A DNA stretch of 64,000 nucleotides from NCBI GenBank assembly GCA_016742175.1, contig JACVCH010000003.1, positions 1 through 64,000 on the forward strand. The letters are read 5' to 3'. The position numbers were made by a program, and so were the translations under genes. Of the stretch, positions 1 through 8,930 are shown one piece after another. This DNA comes from Rhizobiaceae bacterium. Lineage in GTDB: Bacteria > Pseudomonadota > Alphaproteobacteria > Rhizobiales > Rhizobiaceae. The notes below the pieces were generated by a model. It saw only the letters and a program-made list of their open reading frames with translations, was not told the DNA's origin and made no database searches. Numbering within the stretch: position 1 is the stretch's first letter; the number at the start of each line of letters is the position of its first letter.

Positions 1-246
1 CGGCTGCTCCGCGAGGGCGAGCCGGTGTGCGCGTTCCCGGAGGCGGGGGTGTCGCACAGCTACACGATCCGGGCGCTGATGCCGGGGGTCGCGGCGCTCG
101 CGCGCGAGACCGGCGTGCCGGTCGTGCCGGTGGCGGTGTGGGGGCAGCAGCGGCTGTGGCCGCTGCGGCGGCACCTGGAGGAGCGGGCGCGGCTGCTTCT
201 CGGACGTGTGCACCGCAACGATCTGGTCATCATCACCCGTCCCTGA
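1..246 (+). CDS. Partial, probably chimeric ORF: PlsC-type acyltransferase fragment joined to an FtsB-like tail
   Basis: The frame is open from base 1 and stops at 244-246, so the 5' end lies outside the window. The first ~50 residues carry an FPEAGVS motif followed by RALMPG and PVVPVAVWG, as in 1-acyl-glycerol-3-phosphate acyltransferases, and resemble the actinobacterial branch. Codons there are rich in GGG, GTG and CTG, unlike the GGC/GTC/CTC style of the genes that follow. From about base 170 the peptide (LEERARLLLG, then NDLVII) looks instead like the C-terminus of a septum formation initiator (FtsB/DivIC), the gene normally found just before pdhA in rhizobia. I infer an in-frame join of two unrelated genes, most likely an assembly artefact. 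The family assignments of both halves come from short stretches. Confidence 0.5.
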   Translation, partial: RLLREGEPVCAFPEAGVSHSYTIRALMPGVAALARETGVPVVPVAVWGQQRLWPLRRHLEERARLLLGRVHRNDLVIITRP

Positions 247-289
247 CCACGGTCGCCTCGACAACGACTTAACTGAAACTCGGTTTATT

Positions 290-311
290 CTGAAAAACAT
301 GGTTTTTTCAG
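290..311. other. A/T-rich hairpin upstream of pdhA
   Basis: CTGAAAAA (290-297) pairs with TTTTTCAG (304-311) around a 6-base loop. It lies between the end of the FtsB-like tail and pdhA and could be a weak bidirectional terminator for the upstream gene. The stem is A/T-rich, so this is a weak call. No clear sigma-70 promoter for pdhA was picked out in 247-414. Confidence 0.3.
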
Positions 312-414
312 TGACTTACGCTCGGCGTCACCTTCACGGCGCAGCCGTCCTCCCTCTCGCCTTTCGACTTTCGTTGCGCTAGGAATTGCGAAAGCGATTG
401 TCTCGGAGGAACGC

Positions 415-1470
415 ATGGCGACGGCGGCTCGGAAGAGTGGAGGGGCGGCGTCCGCCCGCGGCGGCGCGAAAGCCCCCGCGCGGAAGGCCTCGGCGGTGGC
501 GAACACCCCGGCTTTCACCAAGGACGAGGAACTCTTCGCCTACCGTGAGATGCTGCTCATCCGCCGCTTCGAGGAGAAGTCCGGCCAGATGTACGGCATG
601 GGTCTCATCGGCGGGTTCTGCCACCTCTATATCGGCCAAGAGGCCGTGGTGGTCGGCATGCAGATGGCCTCGAAGACCGGGGATCAGGTGATCACAGGAT
701 ACCGTGATCACGGGCACATGCTGGTCACCGGCATGGACCCGAAGGGCGTCCTGGCCGAGCTCACCGGCCGCCGTGGAGGCTACTCCAAGGGCAAGGGCGG
801 CTCGATGCACATGTTCTCGAAAGAGAAGGAGTTCTACGGCGGCCACGGCATCGTCGGGGCTCAGGTCTCCCTGGGGACCGGCATCGCTTTCGCCAACCGC
901 TACCGCGGCTCGGATCAGGTCTGCCTCACCTATTTCGGTGACGGCGCGGCCAACCAGGGCCAGGTCTACGAGAGCTTCAACATGGCGGCGCTGTGGAAGC
1001 TGCCGTCCATCTACATCATCGAGAACAACCGCTACGCCATGGGCACGTCGGTCGCCCGCGCCTCGGCGCAGACCGATTTCTCGCAGCGCGGCGCATCCTT
1101 CAACATCCCCGGCATCCAGGTCGACGGCATGGATGTGCGCGCGGTCAAGGCTGCCGGCGACATGGCGGTCGAATGGGCGCGTGCGGGCAACGGCCCGATG
1201 ATCCTCGAGATGCAGACCTACCGCTATCGCGGCCATTCGATGTCGGACCCGGCGAAATATCGCTCCAAGGACGAAGTGCAGAAGATGCGCTCCGAGCACG
1301 ACCCGATCGAGCAGGTGAAGGCGCGCCTGATCGAGAAGAAGTGGGCGAGCGAGGACGAGCTCAAGGCCATCGACAAGGAGGTTCGCGAGATCGTCGCCGA
1401 TTCGGCGGAGTTCGCGCAGAACGATCCGGAGCCGGATGCGTCCGAGCTCTACACCGACATTCTTCTTTGA
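415..1470 (+). CDS. pdhA: Pyruvate dehydrogenase E1 component, alpha subunit
   Basis: It forms the thiamine-diphosphate-dependent E1 with PdhB and decarboxylates pyruvate, passing the acetyl group to lipoyl-E2 in the cytoplasm. The 351-residue protein has an Ala/Lys-rich N-terminal extension of about 30 residues, then the E1-alpha fold. The TPP/Mg motif begins with GDGAANQGQ at about residue 175. A conserved loop with YRYRGHSMSDP lies near residue 275. The ATG at 415 is preceded by a CGGAGGA ribosome-binding site at 404-410. The gene is followed after 12 bases by pdhB and then pdhC, so the three are almost certainly co-transcribed. Length and motifs are normal for the alphaproteobacterial heterotetrameric E1. 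Confidence 0.96.
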   Translation: MATAARKSGGAASARGGAKAPARKASAVANTPAFTKDEELFAYREMLLIRRFEEKSGQMYGMGLIGGFCHLYIGQEAVVVGMQMASKTGDQVITGYRDHGHMLVTGMDPKGVLAELTGRRGGYSKGKGGSMHMFSKEKEFYGGHGIVGAQVSLGTGIAFANRYRGSDQVCLTYFGDGAANQGQVYESFNMAALWKLPSIYIIENNRYAMGTSVARASAQTDFSQRGASFNIPGIQVDGMDVRAVKAAGDMAVEWARAGNGPMILEMQTYRYRGHSMSDPAKYRSKDEVQKMRSEHDPIEQVKARLIEKKWASEDELKAIDKEVREIVADSAEFAQNDPEPDASELYTDILL

Positions 1471-1482
1471 GGAGCGCGCTCC

Positions 1483-2904
1483 ATGCCGATTGAAATTTTG
1501 ATGCCCGCGCTCTCGCCGACCATGGAAGAGGGCAACTTGGCCAAGTGGCTGAAAAACGAGGGCGACAAGGTCGTCGCCGGCGATGTGATCGCCGAGATCG
1601 AGACCGACAAGGCGACGATGGAAGTCGAAGCCGTCGATGAAGGCACGATCGGCAAGATCCTAATCGCGGCCGGCACGGAGGGCGTGAAAGTCAACACGCC
1701 GATCGCCGTCCTGCTCGAGGAAGGCGAAAGCGCCGACGATGTCGGCAAGGCATCGAAGTCCGCCACATCTTCCGACGAACCCGATCAGACCGCTGATGCA
1801 GCCGGCGGCAAGGACAAGCAGGCAACGGAGGAGCCTTCGGCGAAGAAGGACGGCGCTTCCGTCCCCGCCGCGCCGAAGGCCGAGATCGCCGCCGATCCGG
1901 ACATTCCGGCAGGCACCGAAATGGTGCCGACGACCGTCCGCGAAGCGCTCCGCGACGCGATGGCCGAGGAAATGCGCCGCGACGAGAACGTCTTCATCAT
2001 GGGCGAGGAAGTCGCCGAGTATCAGGGCGCCTACAAGATCACGCAGGGGCTTCTGCAGGAATTCGGCGCCAGGCGCGTCGTCGACACGCCGATCACCGAG
2101 CACGGCTTTGCCGGTGTCGGCGTCGGCGCGGCGATGGCCGGGCTGAAGCCGATCGTCGAGTTCATGACCTTCAATTTCGCCATGCAGGCGATCGACCATC
2201 TCGTCAATTCGGCCGCCAAGACGCTCTACATGGCCGGCGGCCAGATGGGCGCGCCGATCGTCTTCCGCGGCCCGAACGGCGCCGCCGCCCGCGTCGGCGC
2301 CCAGCACTCCCAGTGCTACGCCGCCTGGTACGGCCACATTCCGGGCCTCAAGGTCGTCATGCCCTATACGGCCGCCGACGCGAAGGGGCTCCTCAAGGCC
2401 GCGATCCGCGATCCGAACCCCGTCGTCTTCCTCGAAAACGAAATCCTCTACGGCCAGACCTTCGATGTGCCGAAGATGGACGATTTTGTCCTCCCGATCG
2501 GCAAGGCCCGCGTTCACAAGACCGGCAAGGACGCCACCATCGTCTCCTTCGGCATCGGCATGACCTACGCGGTCAAGGCCGCCGAGGAACTGGCGGGCGA
2601 GGGGATCGACGTTGAGATCATCGATTTGCGCACCATCCGCCCGATCGACCTCGATACGGTGGTCGAGAGCGTCAAGAAGACCAACCGCCTCGTCACGGTC
2701 GAGGAAGGCTTCCCGCAATCCTCCGTCGGCGAGCATGTCGCAAGCCAGGTGATGCAGCGCGCCTTCGACCATCTCGACGCGCCGATCATCACCGTCGCCG
2801 GCAAGGACGTGCCGATGCCCTACGCGGCCAATCTCGAAAAGCTCGCTCTGCCGAGCGTCGCCGAGGTCGTCGAGGCCGTGAAGGCCGTCACCTACAAGGC
2901 CTGA
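1483..2904 (+). CDS. pdhB: Pyruvate dehydrogenase E1 component, beta subunit, with N-terminal lipoyl domain
   Basis: This is the beta half of E1. The 473-residue protein is longer than a bare E1-beta (about 330) because residues 1-80 form a biotinyl/lipoyl domain with the lipoylation motif ETDKATMEV (Lys43). An Ala/Lys/Glu-rich linker follows (about 85-150), then the transketolase pyrimidine-binding and C-terminal domains. Lipoylated E1-beta is known in Sinorhizobium, Zymomonas and other alphaproteobacteria. The lipoyl domain closely matches that of PdhC next door, which suggests duplication or gene conversion. The ATG lies 12 bases after pdhA and 13 bases separate its stop from pdhC. Confidence 0.96.
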   Translation: MPIEILMPALSPTMEEGNLAKWLKNEGDKVVAGDVIAEIETDKATMEVEAVDEGTIGKILIAAGTEGVKVNTPIAVLLEEGESADDVGKASKSATSSDEPDQTADAAGGKDKQATEEPSAKKDGASVPAAPKAEIAADPDIPAGTEMVPTTVREALRDAMAEEMRRDENVFIMGEEVAEYQGAYKITQGLLQEFGARRVVDTPITEHGFAGVGVGAAMAGLKPIVEFMTFNFAMQAIDHLVNSAAKTLYMAGGQMGAPIVFRGPNGAAARVGAQHSQCYAAWYGHIPGLKVVMPYTAADAKGLLKAAIRDPNPVVFLENEILYGQTFDVPKMDDFVLPIGKARVHKTGKDATIVSFGIGMTYAVKAAEELAGEGIDVEIIDLRTIRPIDLDTVVESVKKTNRLVTVEEGFPQSSVGEHVASQVMQRAFDHLDAPIITVAGKDVPMPYAANLEKLALPSVAEVVEAVKAVTYKA

Positions 2905-2917
2905 GGGAGAGCGGACC

Positions 2918-4255
2918 ATGCCGATCAACATCACGATGCCCGCGCTCTCGCCGACGATGGAGGAGGGCAATCTGGCCAAATGGCTGGTCAAGGAGGGCGA
3001 CAAGGTCGCGCCCGGCGACGTCATCGCCGAGATCGAGACCGACAAGGCGACGATGGAAGTCGAGGCTGTCGACGAGGGGACGGTCGCGAAGATCGTCGTC
3101 CCCGCCGGCACCGAGGGCGTCAAGGTCAACGCGCTGATCGCGGTGCTCGCGGAAGAGGGCGAGGATGCGGGTGCTGCTGCCAAGGCAGACGCGCCAAAAG
3201 CGGAAGCGAAGCCGCAAAAGGCTGCCGAGCCTGCGCCGGCTGAGAAGCCGAAACAGCCGGAAGCCAAGGCCGAAGCGCCGGCAGCGCCCGTCGCCCCGCA
3301 GAAATCAACCGGCGGCGAGCGCACCTTCGCCTCGCCGCTCGCCCGCCGTCTCGCCAAGGATGCCGGGCTGGACCTTTCCGCCGTCACCGGCTCGGGCCCG
3401 CATGGCCGCGTGGTGAAGGCGGACGTCGAGGCAGCCTCGAAGGGCGGCGTCGCGAAGGCGGCTCCAGCCGACAAGGCTGCGCCTGCCGCCGCGCCGGTCA
3501 AAGGCATGTCGGACGATGCGATCCTCAAGCTCTTCGAGGAAGGCTCCTACGAGATCGTCCCGCACGACAACATGCGCAAGACCATCGCGCGCCGCCTCGT
3601 CGAGGCGAAGTCGACCGTTCCACATTTCTACCTGACGCTCGATTGCGAGATCGACGCGCTGCTCGCGCTGCGCAAGCAGATCAACGATGCCGCGCCCGTG
3701 AAGAAGACCGAAAAGGGCGAGGCGCCGGCCTACAAGCTTTCCGTCAACGACCTCGTCATCAAGGCGATGGCGATGGCGCTCGTCGCCGTGCCGGATGCCA
3801 ACGTCTCCTGGTCGGAAGGCGGGATGCTGAAGCACAAGCATGCCGATGTCGGCGTCGCGGTATCGATCCCCGGCGGCCTCATCACCCCGATCATCCGCAA
3901 GGCCGACCAGAAGTCGCTCTCCGCCATCTCCAACGAGATGAAGGACATGGCCGCCCGCGCGCGCAACAAGAAGCTGAAGCCGGAAGAATACCAAGGCGGC
4001 ACGACGGCCGTCTCCAATCTCGGCATGTTCGGCATCAAGGACTTCGCCGCCGTCATCAACCCGCCGCACGCGACGATCCTCGCAGTCGGCGCGGGCGAGG
4101 AGCGGGCAGTCGTCAAGAACGGCGAGATCAAGGTTGCGAACGTCATGTCGGTAACGCTTTCGACCGACCATCGCGCGGTGGATGGGGCGTTGGGCGCCGA
4201 ACTTCTGGCGGCGTTCAAGCGCCTGATCGAGAACCCGATGGGGATGCTGGTCTAG
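2918..4255 (+). CDS. pdhC: Dihydrolipoamide acetyltransferase, E2 of pyruvate dehydrogenase
   Basis: E2 is the core of the complex and moves the acetyl group from the lipoyl arm to CoA. The 445 residues read as: lipoyl domain 1-80 (Lys43 in ETDKATMEV), Ala/Pro/Lys-rich linker, peripheral subunit-binding domain about 131-166 ([11 protein letters not shown], then GSGPHGRV), a second linker, and the catalytic domain from about 205 ending with the active-site motif DHRAVDG near residue 418. There is a single lipoyl domain, against three in Escherichia coli; the second lipoyl copy of this system is on PdhB. The operon probably stops shortly downstream, where a RIME element separates it from the esterase and lpdA. 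Confidence 0.96.
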   Translation: MPINITMPALSPTMEEGNLAKWLVKEGDKVAPGDVIAEIETDKATMEVEAVDEGTVAKIVVPAGTEGVKVNALIAVLAEEGEDAGAAAKADAPKAEAKPQKAAEPAPAEKPKQPEAKAEAPAAPVAPQKSTGGERTFASPLARRLAKDAGLDLSAVTGSGPHGRVVKADVEAASKGGVAKAAPADKAAPAAAPVKGMSDDAILKLFEEGSYEIVPHDNMRKTIARRLVEAKSTVPHFYLTLDCEIDALLALRKQINDAAPVKKTEKGEAPAYKLSVNDLVIKAMAMALVAVPDANVSWSEGGMLKHKHADVGVAVSIPGGLITPIIRKADQKSLSAISNEMKDMAARARNKKLKPEEYQGGTTAVSNLGMFGIKDFAAVINPPHATILAVGAGEERAVVKNGEIKVANVMSVTLSTDHRAVDGALGAELLAAFKRLIENPMGMLV

Positions 4256-4283
4256 GAAGTACGCCAATGTTTGCGTTCCGTCA

Positions 4284-4435
4284 CGCCCCCCTCTGGCCTG
4301 CCGGCCATCTCCCCCGCAAGGGGGGAGATCACGCGCGTCACTTGTTCTGCAAGACCGTTGACGGGTTGCGCAGGGCGACGACGAGACTGATCTCCCCCCT
4401 TGCGGGGGAGATGCCCGGCAGGGCAGAGGGGGGCG
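4284..4435. repeat. RIME-type intergenic mosaic element, copy 1
   Basis: Two self-complementary modules bound the element. The left one starts CGCCCCCCTCTGGCCTGCC and contains ATCTCCCCC/GGGGGGAGAT. The right one contains ATCTCCCCC/GGGGGAGAT and ends in GGGCAGAGGGGGGCG. The outer ends are inverted repeats of each other (CCCCCCTCTG against CAGAGGGGGG). The arrangement and sequence are those of the rhizobial RIME1 family. A second copy with nearly the same arms lies at 48126-48294. It sits between pdhC and the esterase gene and could fold into strong RNA hairpins. Confidence 0.8.
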
Positions 4436-4469
4436 CGACGGGACTCGACGCATCCGAACGAACGCCATC

Positions 4470-5111
4470 ATGAAAACCATCCTCTGCTACGGCGATTCCA
4501 TCACCTGGGGCTCCGACGCCGAGACCGGCGGACGGCATGACTTCGCCGACCGCTGGCCGAACGTTCTGCAGGCGGCGCTCGGCCCGGAGATCCAGGTCAT
4601 CGCCGAGGGCCTGCGCGGCCGTACCACCGCCTTCGACGAGCATCTGGCCGATTGCGACCGCAACGGCGCGCGCATCCTGCCGACCGTGCTCTACACGCAC
4701 GCGCCGATCGATCTCGTCATCATCCTGCTCGGCTCGAACGACATGAAGCCCGCCATCGCCGGCACGGCGCTCGCTGCGATGCAGGGGATGCGCCGGCTGG
4801 TGGAACTGGTGAAGTTCAACGCCATGCGCGACGGCCAGTCGGAGCCGCCGGCGGTGCTGATCGTCGCGCCGCCGCCGCTTTGCGAGACGGCCAACACCGA
4901 ATACAGCGCCATGTTCGCCGGCGGCGTCGAGCAGTCGCGCATGCTGGCGAGTTTCTACGCGGACCTTGCCGACGAATGGGGCTGCGGTTTCTTCGATGCC
5001 GGTTCGGTCGCCGAAACGACGCCGGTCGACGGCGTTCACCTCGATGCGGAAAACACGCGCGCCATCGGACGGGGGCTGGAGCCCATCGTCCGCATGATGC
5101 TTGGAATCTAG
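4470..5111 (+). CDS. SGNH/GDSL-family arylesterase or acyltransferase
   Basis: A 213-residue serine esterase with no signal peptide, so probably cytoplasmic. Block I is YGDSITWG with the nucleophile Ser at residue 9. The block III glycine/asparagine lie in LLGSND near residue 90, and the Asp-x-x-His pair is in DGVHLD near the C-terminus. It belongs to the subgroup that includes the oligomeric Sinorhizobium meliloti esterase and Mycobacterium smegmatis MsAcT, which act on short acyl and aryl esters. A homologue at this position between pdhC and lpdA is familiar in rhizobia, but its physiological substrate is not known. Its stop is 9 bases before lpdA, so the two are probably co-transcribed. 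Confidence 0.88.
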   Translation: MKTILCYGDSITWGSDAETGGRHDFADRWPNVLQAALGPEIQVIAEGLRGRTTAFDEHLADCDRNGARILPTVLYTHAPIDLVIILLGSNDMKPAIAGTALAAMQGMRRLVELVKFNAMRDGQSEPPAVLIVAPPPLCETANTEYSAMFAGGVEQSRMLASFYADLADEWGCGFFDAGSVAETTPVDGVHLDAENTRAIGRGLEPIVRMMLGI

Positions 5112-5120
5112 GAGCCTGCC

Positions 5121-6569
5121 ATGGCGGATACCGACTACGACGTCATCATCATCGGCTCAGGCCCGGGCGGCTACGTCACCGCCGTGCGCTCGGCGCAGCT
5201 CGGCTTCAGGACGGCCATCGTCGAGCGCGAGCATCTGGGCGGCATCTGCCTCAACTGGGGCTGCATCCCGACCAAGGCGCTGCTGCGCTCGGCGGAGATC
5301 AAGCACTATGCCGAGCACGCCAAGAATTACGGCCTGTCGATCTCCGGCGAGGTGAAGGCCGACGTCAAGGCCGTCGTCGAGCGCTCACGCGGCGTCTCGG
5401 CGCGGCTGAATGGCGGCGTCGGTTTCCTGATGAAGAAGAACAAGGTCGACGTGATCTGGGGCGAGGCGAAGCTCGCCAAGGGCGGCAAAATCGTCGTCTC
5501 CAAATCGTCGAAGAAGCCGATGGAGCCGCAGCACCCCGCGCCCAAGGGCACCAAGGGCGAGGGCACCTATTCGGCCAAGCACGTCATCGTCGCCACCGGC
5601 GCGCGCCCTCGCGTGCTGCCGGGGATCGAGCCGGACGGCAAGCTGATCTGGACCTATTTCGAGGCCATGGTCCCGCAGGACATGCCGAAATCGCTGATCG
5701 TCATGGGCTCGGGCGCGATCGGCATCGAATTCGCATCTTTCTACCGCACGATGGGCGCTGAGGTGACGGTCGTCGAGCTCCTGCCGCAGATCATGCCGGT
5801 CGAGGATGCCGAGATTTCGAAGCTGGCGCAAAAGCAGCTCGAGAAGCAGGGCATGAAGTTCCTGCTCGACGCAAAAGTGACGAAGATCGAGAAATCGGCC
5901 GGTTCGGTCACCGCCCATGTCGAGACCAAAGATGGCAAGACGCAGAAGATCACCGCCGACCGCCTGATCTCGGCTGTCGGCGTCCAGGGCAATGTCGAAA
6001 GCCTCGGGCTCGAAGAAGTCGGCGTGAAGATCGAGCGCGGCACGGTCGTCGTCGACGGCTACGGCAAAACCAATGTCGACGGCATCTACGCCATCGGCGA
6101 CGTCGCCGGCGCGCCGATGCTGGCCCACAAGGCCGAGCATGAAGGCGTCATCTGCATCGAGAAGATCGCCGGCGTAAGGGGCGTCCATGCGCTCGACAAG
6201 GGCAAGATTCCCGGCTGCACTTATTGCCACCCGCAGGTCGCATCCGTCGGGCTGACCGAAGCGAAGGCCAAGGAAGCCGGACGTGACATCCGCGTCGGCC
6301 GCTTCTCGTTCGCCGCCAACGGAAAGGCCATCGCACTCGGCGAAGACCAAGGCCTGATCAAGACCATCTTCGACAAGAAGACCGGAGAGCTTCTCGGCGC
6401 CCACATGGTCGGCGCGGAAGTGACCGAACTGATCCAGGGTTTCGTCGTCGCGATGAACCTCGAAACGACCGAGGAAGAGCTGATGCACACCGTCTTCCCA
6501 CACCCCACTTTGTCGGAGATGATGAAGGAGAGCGTCCTCGACGCCTATGGCCGTGCATTGAACGCCTAA
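5121..6569 (+). CDS. lpdA: Dihydrolipoamide dehydrogenase (E3)
   Basis: A flavoprotein that reoxidises the dihydrolipoyl arm of E2 and reduces NAD+. The N-terminal FAD-binding motif is GSGPGG (residues about 12-17). The redox-active disulfide lies in GGICLNWGCIPTK (about 40-52). An NAD-binding GSGAIG motif is near residue 198, and the C-terminal active-site histidine is in HPTLSE. At 482 residues it is slightly longer than usual, with a Lys/Pro-rich insertion around 130-155 typical of the PDH-linked E3 of rhizobia. It lies directly after the esterase gene and close to pdhABC, which supports a role in pyruvate dehydrogenase rather than in the 2-oxoglutarate complex. Confidence 0.96.
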   Translation: MADTDYDVIIIGSGPGGYVTAVRSAQLGFRTAIVEREHLGGICLNWGCIPTKALLRSAEIKHYAEHAKNYGLSISGEVKADVKAVVERSRGVSARLNGGVGFLMKKNKVDVIWGEAKLAKGGKIVVSKSSKKPMEPQHPAPKGTKGEGTYSAKHVIVATGARPRVLPGIEPDGKLIWTYFEAMVPQDMPKSLIVMGSGAIGIEFASFYRTMGAEVTVVELLPQIMPVEDAEISKLAQKQLEKQGMKFLLDAKVTKIEKSAGSVTAHVETKDGKTQKITADRLISAVGVQGNVESLGLEEVGVKIERGTVVVDGYGKTNVDGIYAIGDVAGAPMLAHKAEHEGVICIEKIAGVRGVHALDKGKIPGCTYCHPQVASVGLTEAKAKEAGRDIRVGRFSFAANGKAIALGEDQGLIKTIFDKKTGELLGAHMVGAEVTELIQGFVVAMNLETTEEELMHTVFPHPTLSEMMKESVLDAYGRALNA

Positions 6570-6654
6570 ATTAGCAGTTTCAAACGATTCGCCCGGAACC
6601 GGTGCGCCATTTCCGCGTTTCTCCGGCAGACTGATCCCGCAATAGGAGAGTGGA

Positions 6655-6909
6655 ATGGATCTGAACGGTATGGGCCTGCTGGGCGCAATCATCGTGGGCG
6701 GCATTGCCGGCTGGCTCGCCGAACAGTTCATGAAGTCCAACATGGGCATCTTCATGAACGTCATTCTCGGCATCATCGGTGCCGCGTTCCTCAACTTCCT
6801 GCTGAGCGTTCTCGGCATCTACACCGGCACCGGCATCCTGATCTACCTGATCGTCGGCTTCATCGGCGCCTGCCTGCTCATCGCGATCGCGAGGGCGATA
6901 CGCCGATAA
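6655..6909 (+). CDS. GlsB/YeaQ/YmgE-family small membrane protein
   Basis: An 84-residue, strongly hydrophobic protein with three predicted membrane segments (about 7-25, 33-52 and 58-79) and Gly-rich helix faces (GAIIVGGIAGWLAEQFMK). This is the 'transglycosylase-associated' family; despite the name, no enzymatic activity has been shown for it, and members are often linked to stress or envelope responses. An AGGAGAG-type ribosome-binding site precedes the ATG at 6655. It follows lpdA by 85 bases and is closed by a strong terminator at 6933-6966. Confidence 0.85.
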   Translation: MDLNGMGLLGAIIVGGIAGWLAEQFMKSNMGIFMNVILGIIGAAFLNFLLSVLGIYTGTGILIYLIVGFIGACLLIAIARAIRR

Positions 6910-6932
6910 GCGGCACTCCATCCATTTTCTGC

Positions 6933-6967
6933 AAGGCCGCCATGCTTCATGGCGGCCTTACATTTTT
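6933..6967 (+). terminator. Rho-independent terminator after the GlsB-like gene
   Basis: A perfect 12-bp stem, AAGGCCGCCATG (6933-6944) with CATGGCGGCCTT (6948-6959), closed by a 3-base CTT loop and followed by ACATTTTT. It ends the lpdA-side transcript just before lipA. Confidence 0.85.
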
Positions 6968-6986
6968 GTGGCGAAATCCCTATAGA
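6958..6986 (+). promoter_or_regulatory. Candidate sigma-70-type promoter for lipA
   Basis: TTACAT (6958-6963) and TATAGA (6981-6986) are 17 bases apart. The -10 box is a fair match and the -35 is poor. The placement fits: the site overlaps the 3' end of the terminator and lies about 40 bases before the lipA ATG. Confidence 0.35.
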
Positions 6987-7026
6987 ACAAGGTGACGACA
7001 ACCGGCGAAACCGCTCCGGAGCATTT

Positions 7027-7989
7027 ATGGTCACCGTACTCGACACCACGCTCAACCGCCCGCGCCCGCGCCACCCGGAAAAGGCCCACCGGCCCGACCA
7101 GGAAGTGCTGCGCAAGCCCGAATGGATCAGGGTCAAGGCGCCGGTGTCGAAGGGCTATCTCGAAACGCGCGAGATCGTGAAGTCGAACAAGCTCGTGACC
7201 GTTTGCGAGGAAGCCGGCTGCCCGAATATCGGCGAGTGTTGGGACAAGAAGCACGCCACCTTCATGATCATGGGCGAGATCTGCACCCGCGCCTGCGCCT
7301 TCTGCAACGTCGCGACCGGCATCCCGATGCCGCTGGACGCGCAGGAGCCCGCAAGCGTCGGCCGCGCCGTCGCGCAGATGGGGCTCAACCACGTCGTCAT
7401 CACCTCGGTCGACCGTGACGACTTGGCCGATGGCGGCGCGCAGCATTTCGCCGAGGTCATCCACGCGATCCGCGCCGCCGCACCCGGCACGACGATCGAA
7501 ATCCTGACGCCCGACTTCCTGCGCAAGAAGGGCGCGCTGGAGATCGTGGTCGCGGCTCGACCCGACGTCTTCAACCACAATCTGGAGACCGTGCCGTCCA
7601 ACTACCTGACGGTGCGTCCCGGCGCGCGCTATTTCCATTCGATCCGGCTGCTCCAGCAGGTCAAGGAACTCGACCCGACCATCTTCACCAAATCCGGCAT
7701 CATGGTCGGCCTCGGCGAGGAGCGGAACGAAGTCCTCCAGTTGATGGACGACCTGCGCTCGGCCGATGTCGACTTCATCACCATCGGCCAGTACCTCGCG
7801 CCGTCGAAGAAGCACCACGCGGTCAAGAAGTTCGTGACGCCGGAGGAGTTCAAGTCCTTCGAGACGGTCGCCTATTCCAAGGGCTTCCTGATGGTCGCCT
7901 CGAGCCCGCTGACGCGGTCCTCGCACCATGCCGGCGACGATTTCGCCCGCCTGAAGGCGGCGCGCGCCGCAAAGCTCGCTGCCGCCTGA
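7027..7989 (+). CDS. lipA: Lipoyl synthase
   Basis: A radical-SAM enzyme that inserts two sulfurs into octanoyl groups on E2 and H protein, making the lipoyl cofactor used by PdhB and PdhC. The radical-SAM cluster motif is CTRACAFC (about residues 85-92). The auxiliary cluster cysteines lie in [12 protein letters not shown] just before it. The frame is open further upstream, but I chose the ATG at 7027 because the protein then has the usual length (320 residues) and N-terminus; the longer version would start inside the preceding terminator. lipA overlaps no neighbour, and the next gene starts 2 bases after its stop. Confidence 0.95.
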   Translation: MVTVLDTTLNRPRPRHPEKAHRPDQEVLRKPEWIRVKAPVSKGYLETREIVKSNKLVTVCEEAGCPNIGECWDKKHATFMIMGEICTRACAFCNVATGIPMPLDAQEPASVGRAVAQMGLNHVVITSVDRDDLADGGAQHFAEVIHAIRAAAPGTTIEILTPDFLRKKGALEIVVAARPDVFNHNLETVPSNYLTVRPGARYFHSIRLLQQVKELDPTIFTKSGIMVGLGEERNEVLQLMDDLRSADVDFITIGQYLAPSKKHHAVKKFVTPEEFKSFETVAYSKGFLMVASSPLTRSSHHAGDDFARLKAARAAKLAAA

Positions 7990-7991
7990 CC

Positions 7992-8450
7992 ATGCCGAAA
8001 TACGAGACCACGCGGCGGGTTCGCCACAGCCCCGAGCAGATGTTCGCGCTCGTCGCCGATGTGGAGAAGTATCCGCAGTTCCTGCCGATGTGCGAGGCCT
8101 TGTCGGTGCGCTCGAAGAAGGAGCGCCACGGCCTGACGATGCTGATTGCCGACATGACGGTGGGCTACAAGGCGCTGCGCGAGACCTTCACCAGCAATGT
8201 CGTGTTGAAGCCCGCCGAGAACGTCATCGACGTCTCCTATGTCGACGGTCCATTCCGCTATCTCGACAATCGCTGGCATTTCGAGGCGACGGAGGATGGC
8301 GGCACGGCCGTCCACTTTTTCATCGACTACGAGTTCAAGAGCCGCATTCTGGGCGCGATGATGGGCGCGATGTTCGACCGCGCCTTCCGCATGTTTGCCG
8401 AAGCCTTCGAAAAGCGCGCCGACGAGATCTACGCGGCTCCCTCAGCTTAA
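7992..8450 (+). CDS. COQ10/RatA-family START-like lipid-binding protein
   Basis: A 152-residue protein of the polyketide cyclase/START superfamily. The N-terminus (TTRRVRHSPEQMFALVADVEKYPQFLPMC) is typical of COQ10-type ubiquinone-binding proteins. In mitochondria COQ10 binds coenzyme Q and helps respiration; the bacterial homologue RatA of E. coli was described as inhibiting ribosome association, but that role is not supported by anything here. It is probably translated together with lipA, only 2 bases upstream. Its last 9 bases overlap the convergent CinA-like gene. Confidence 0.88.
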   Translation: MPKYETTRRVRHSPEQMFALVADVEKYPQFLPMCEALSVRSKKERHGLTMLIADMTVGYKALRETFTSNVVLKPAENVIDVSYVDGPFRYLDNRWHFEATEDGGTAVHFFIDYEFKSRILGAMMGAMFDRAFRMFAEAFEKRADEIYAAPSA

Positions 8451-8930
8451 CGCCGAAATCCCCATCACCAGCGCCGTCCGCACGGTTTCGGAGCGGATAT
8501 GGTCGCGCCCGCCATCCTCGAATTGGCGCTTTTCGACCCGCGTCGGATGGCCCTTGCGCGCGATGGCGAACCAGACGAGGCCGACCGGCTTTTCCGCGCT
8601 GCCGCCGTCCGGGCCGGCGATGCCGGTGACGGCGAGCGTGATCCCCGCGCGCGACTTCTTCAGCGCGCCTTCAGCCATCTCGCGCGCCGTTTCCGCCGAC
8701 ACCGCGCCATGCGCCTCCAGCGTCTCGGCCTTGACGCCCAGCATCTTCTGCTTGGCCTCGTTGGAATAGGTCACGAAACCGCAATCGATCATCGACGACG
8801 CGCCGGGAATGTCGGTCAGGAGCGCGATGATCTGCCCGCCGGTGCAGGATTCGGCGGTAGCCGCCAGCGCGCCCTGGCGCTTGCAGGCGTCAAGAAAGTC
8901 CTGGGCGAGTTCGGGCAGCACACTCATCAT
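8442..8930 (-). CDS. CinA C-terminal-domain protein (nicotinamide-nucleotide amidohydrolase type)
   Basis: A 162-residue stand-alone CinA C-terminal domain, the part that deamidates nicotinamide mononucleotide (PncC activity) in NAD recycling. The family signature AESCTGGQI is at about residues 24-32, and [12 protein letters not shown] is near 120. The N-terminal MoCF-like domain of full CinA is missing, as is normal in alphaproteobacteria. Its ATG overlaps the ispDF stop by 4 bases, so the two are translationally coupled. A second ATG one codon later could also be used. Confidence 0.9.
   Translation of the reverse strand: MMSVLPELAQDFLDACKRQGALAATAESCTGGQIIALLTDIPGASSMIDCGFVTYSNEAKQKMLGVKAETLEAHGAVSAETAREMAEGALKKSRAGITLAVTGIAGPDGGSAEKPVGLVWFAIARKGHPTRVEKRQFEDGGRDHIRSETVRTALVMGISALS

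Noticed and set aside
1660-3528. A 622-codon minus-strand frame across pdhB and pdhC
   Set aside because: The peptide has no recognisable domains and arises from the codon bias of the two lipoyl-containing genes on the other strand.
4284-4435. Possible CRISPR or tandem repeat because of repeated CCCCC/GGGGG blocks
   Set aside because: There are only two mirrored modules, with no regular spacers. The structure fits a RIME palindrome.
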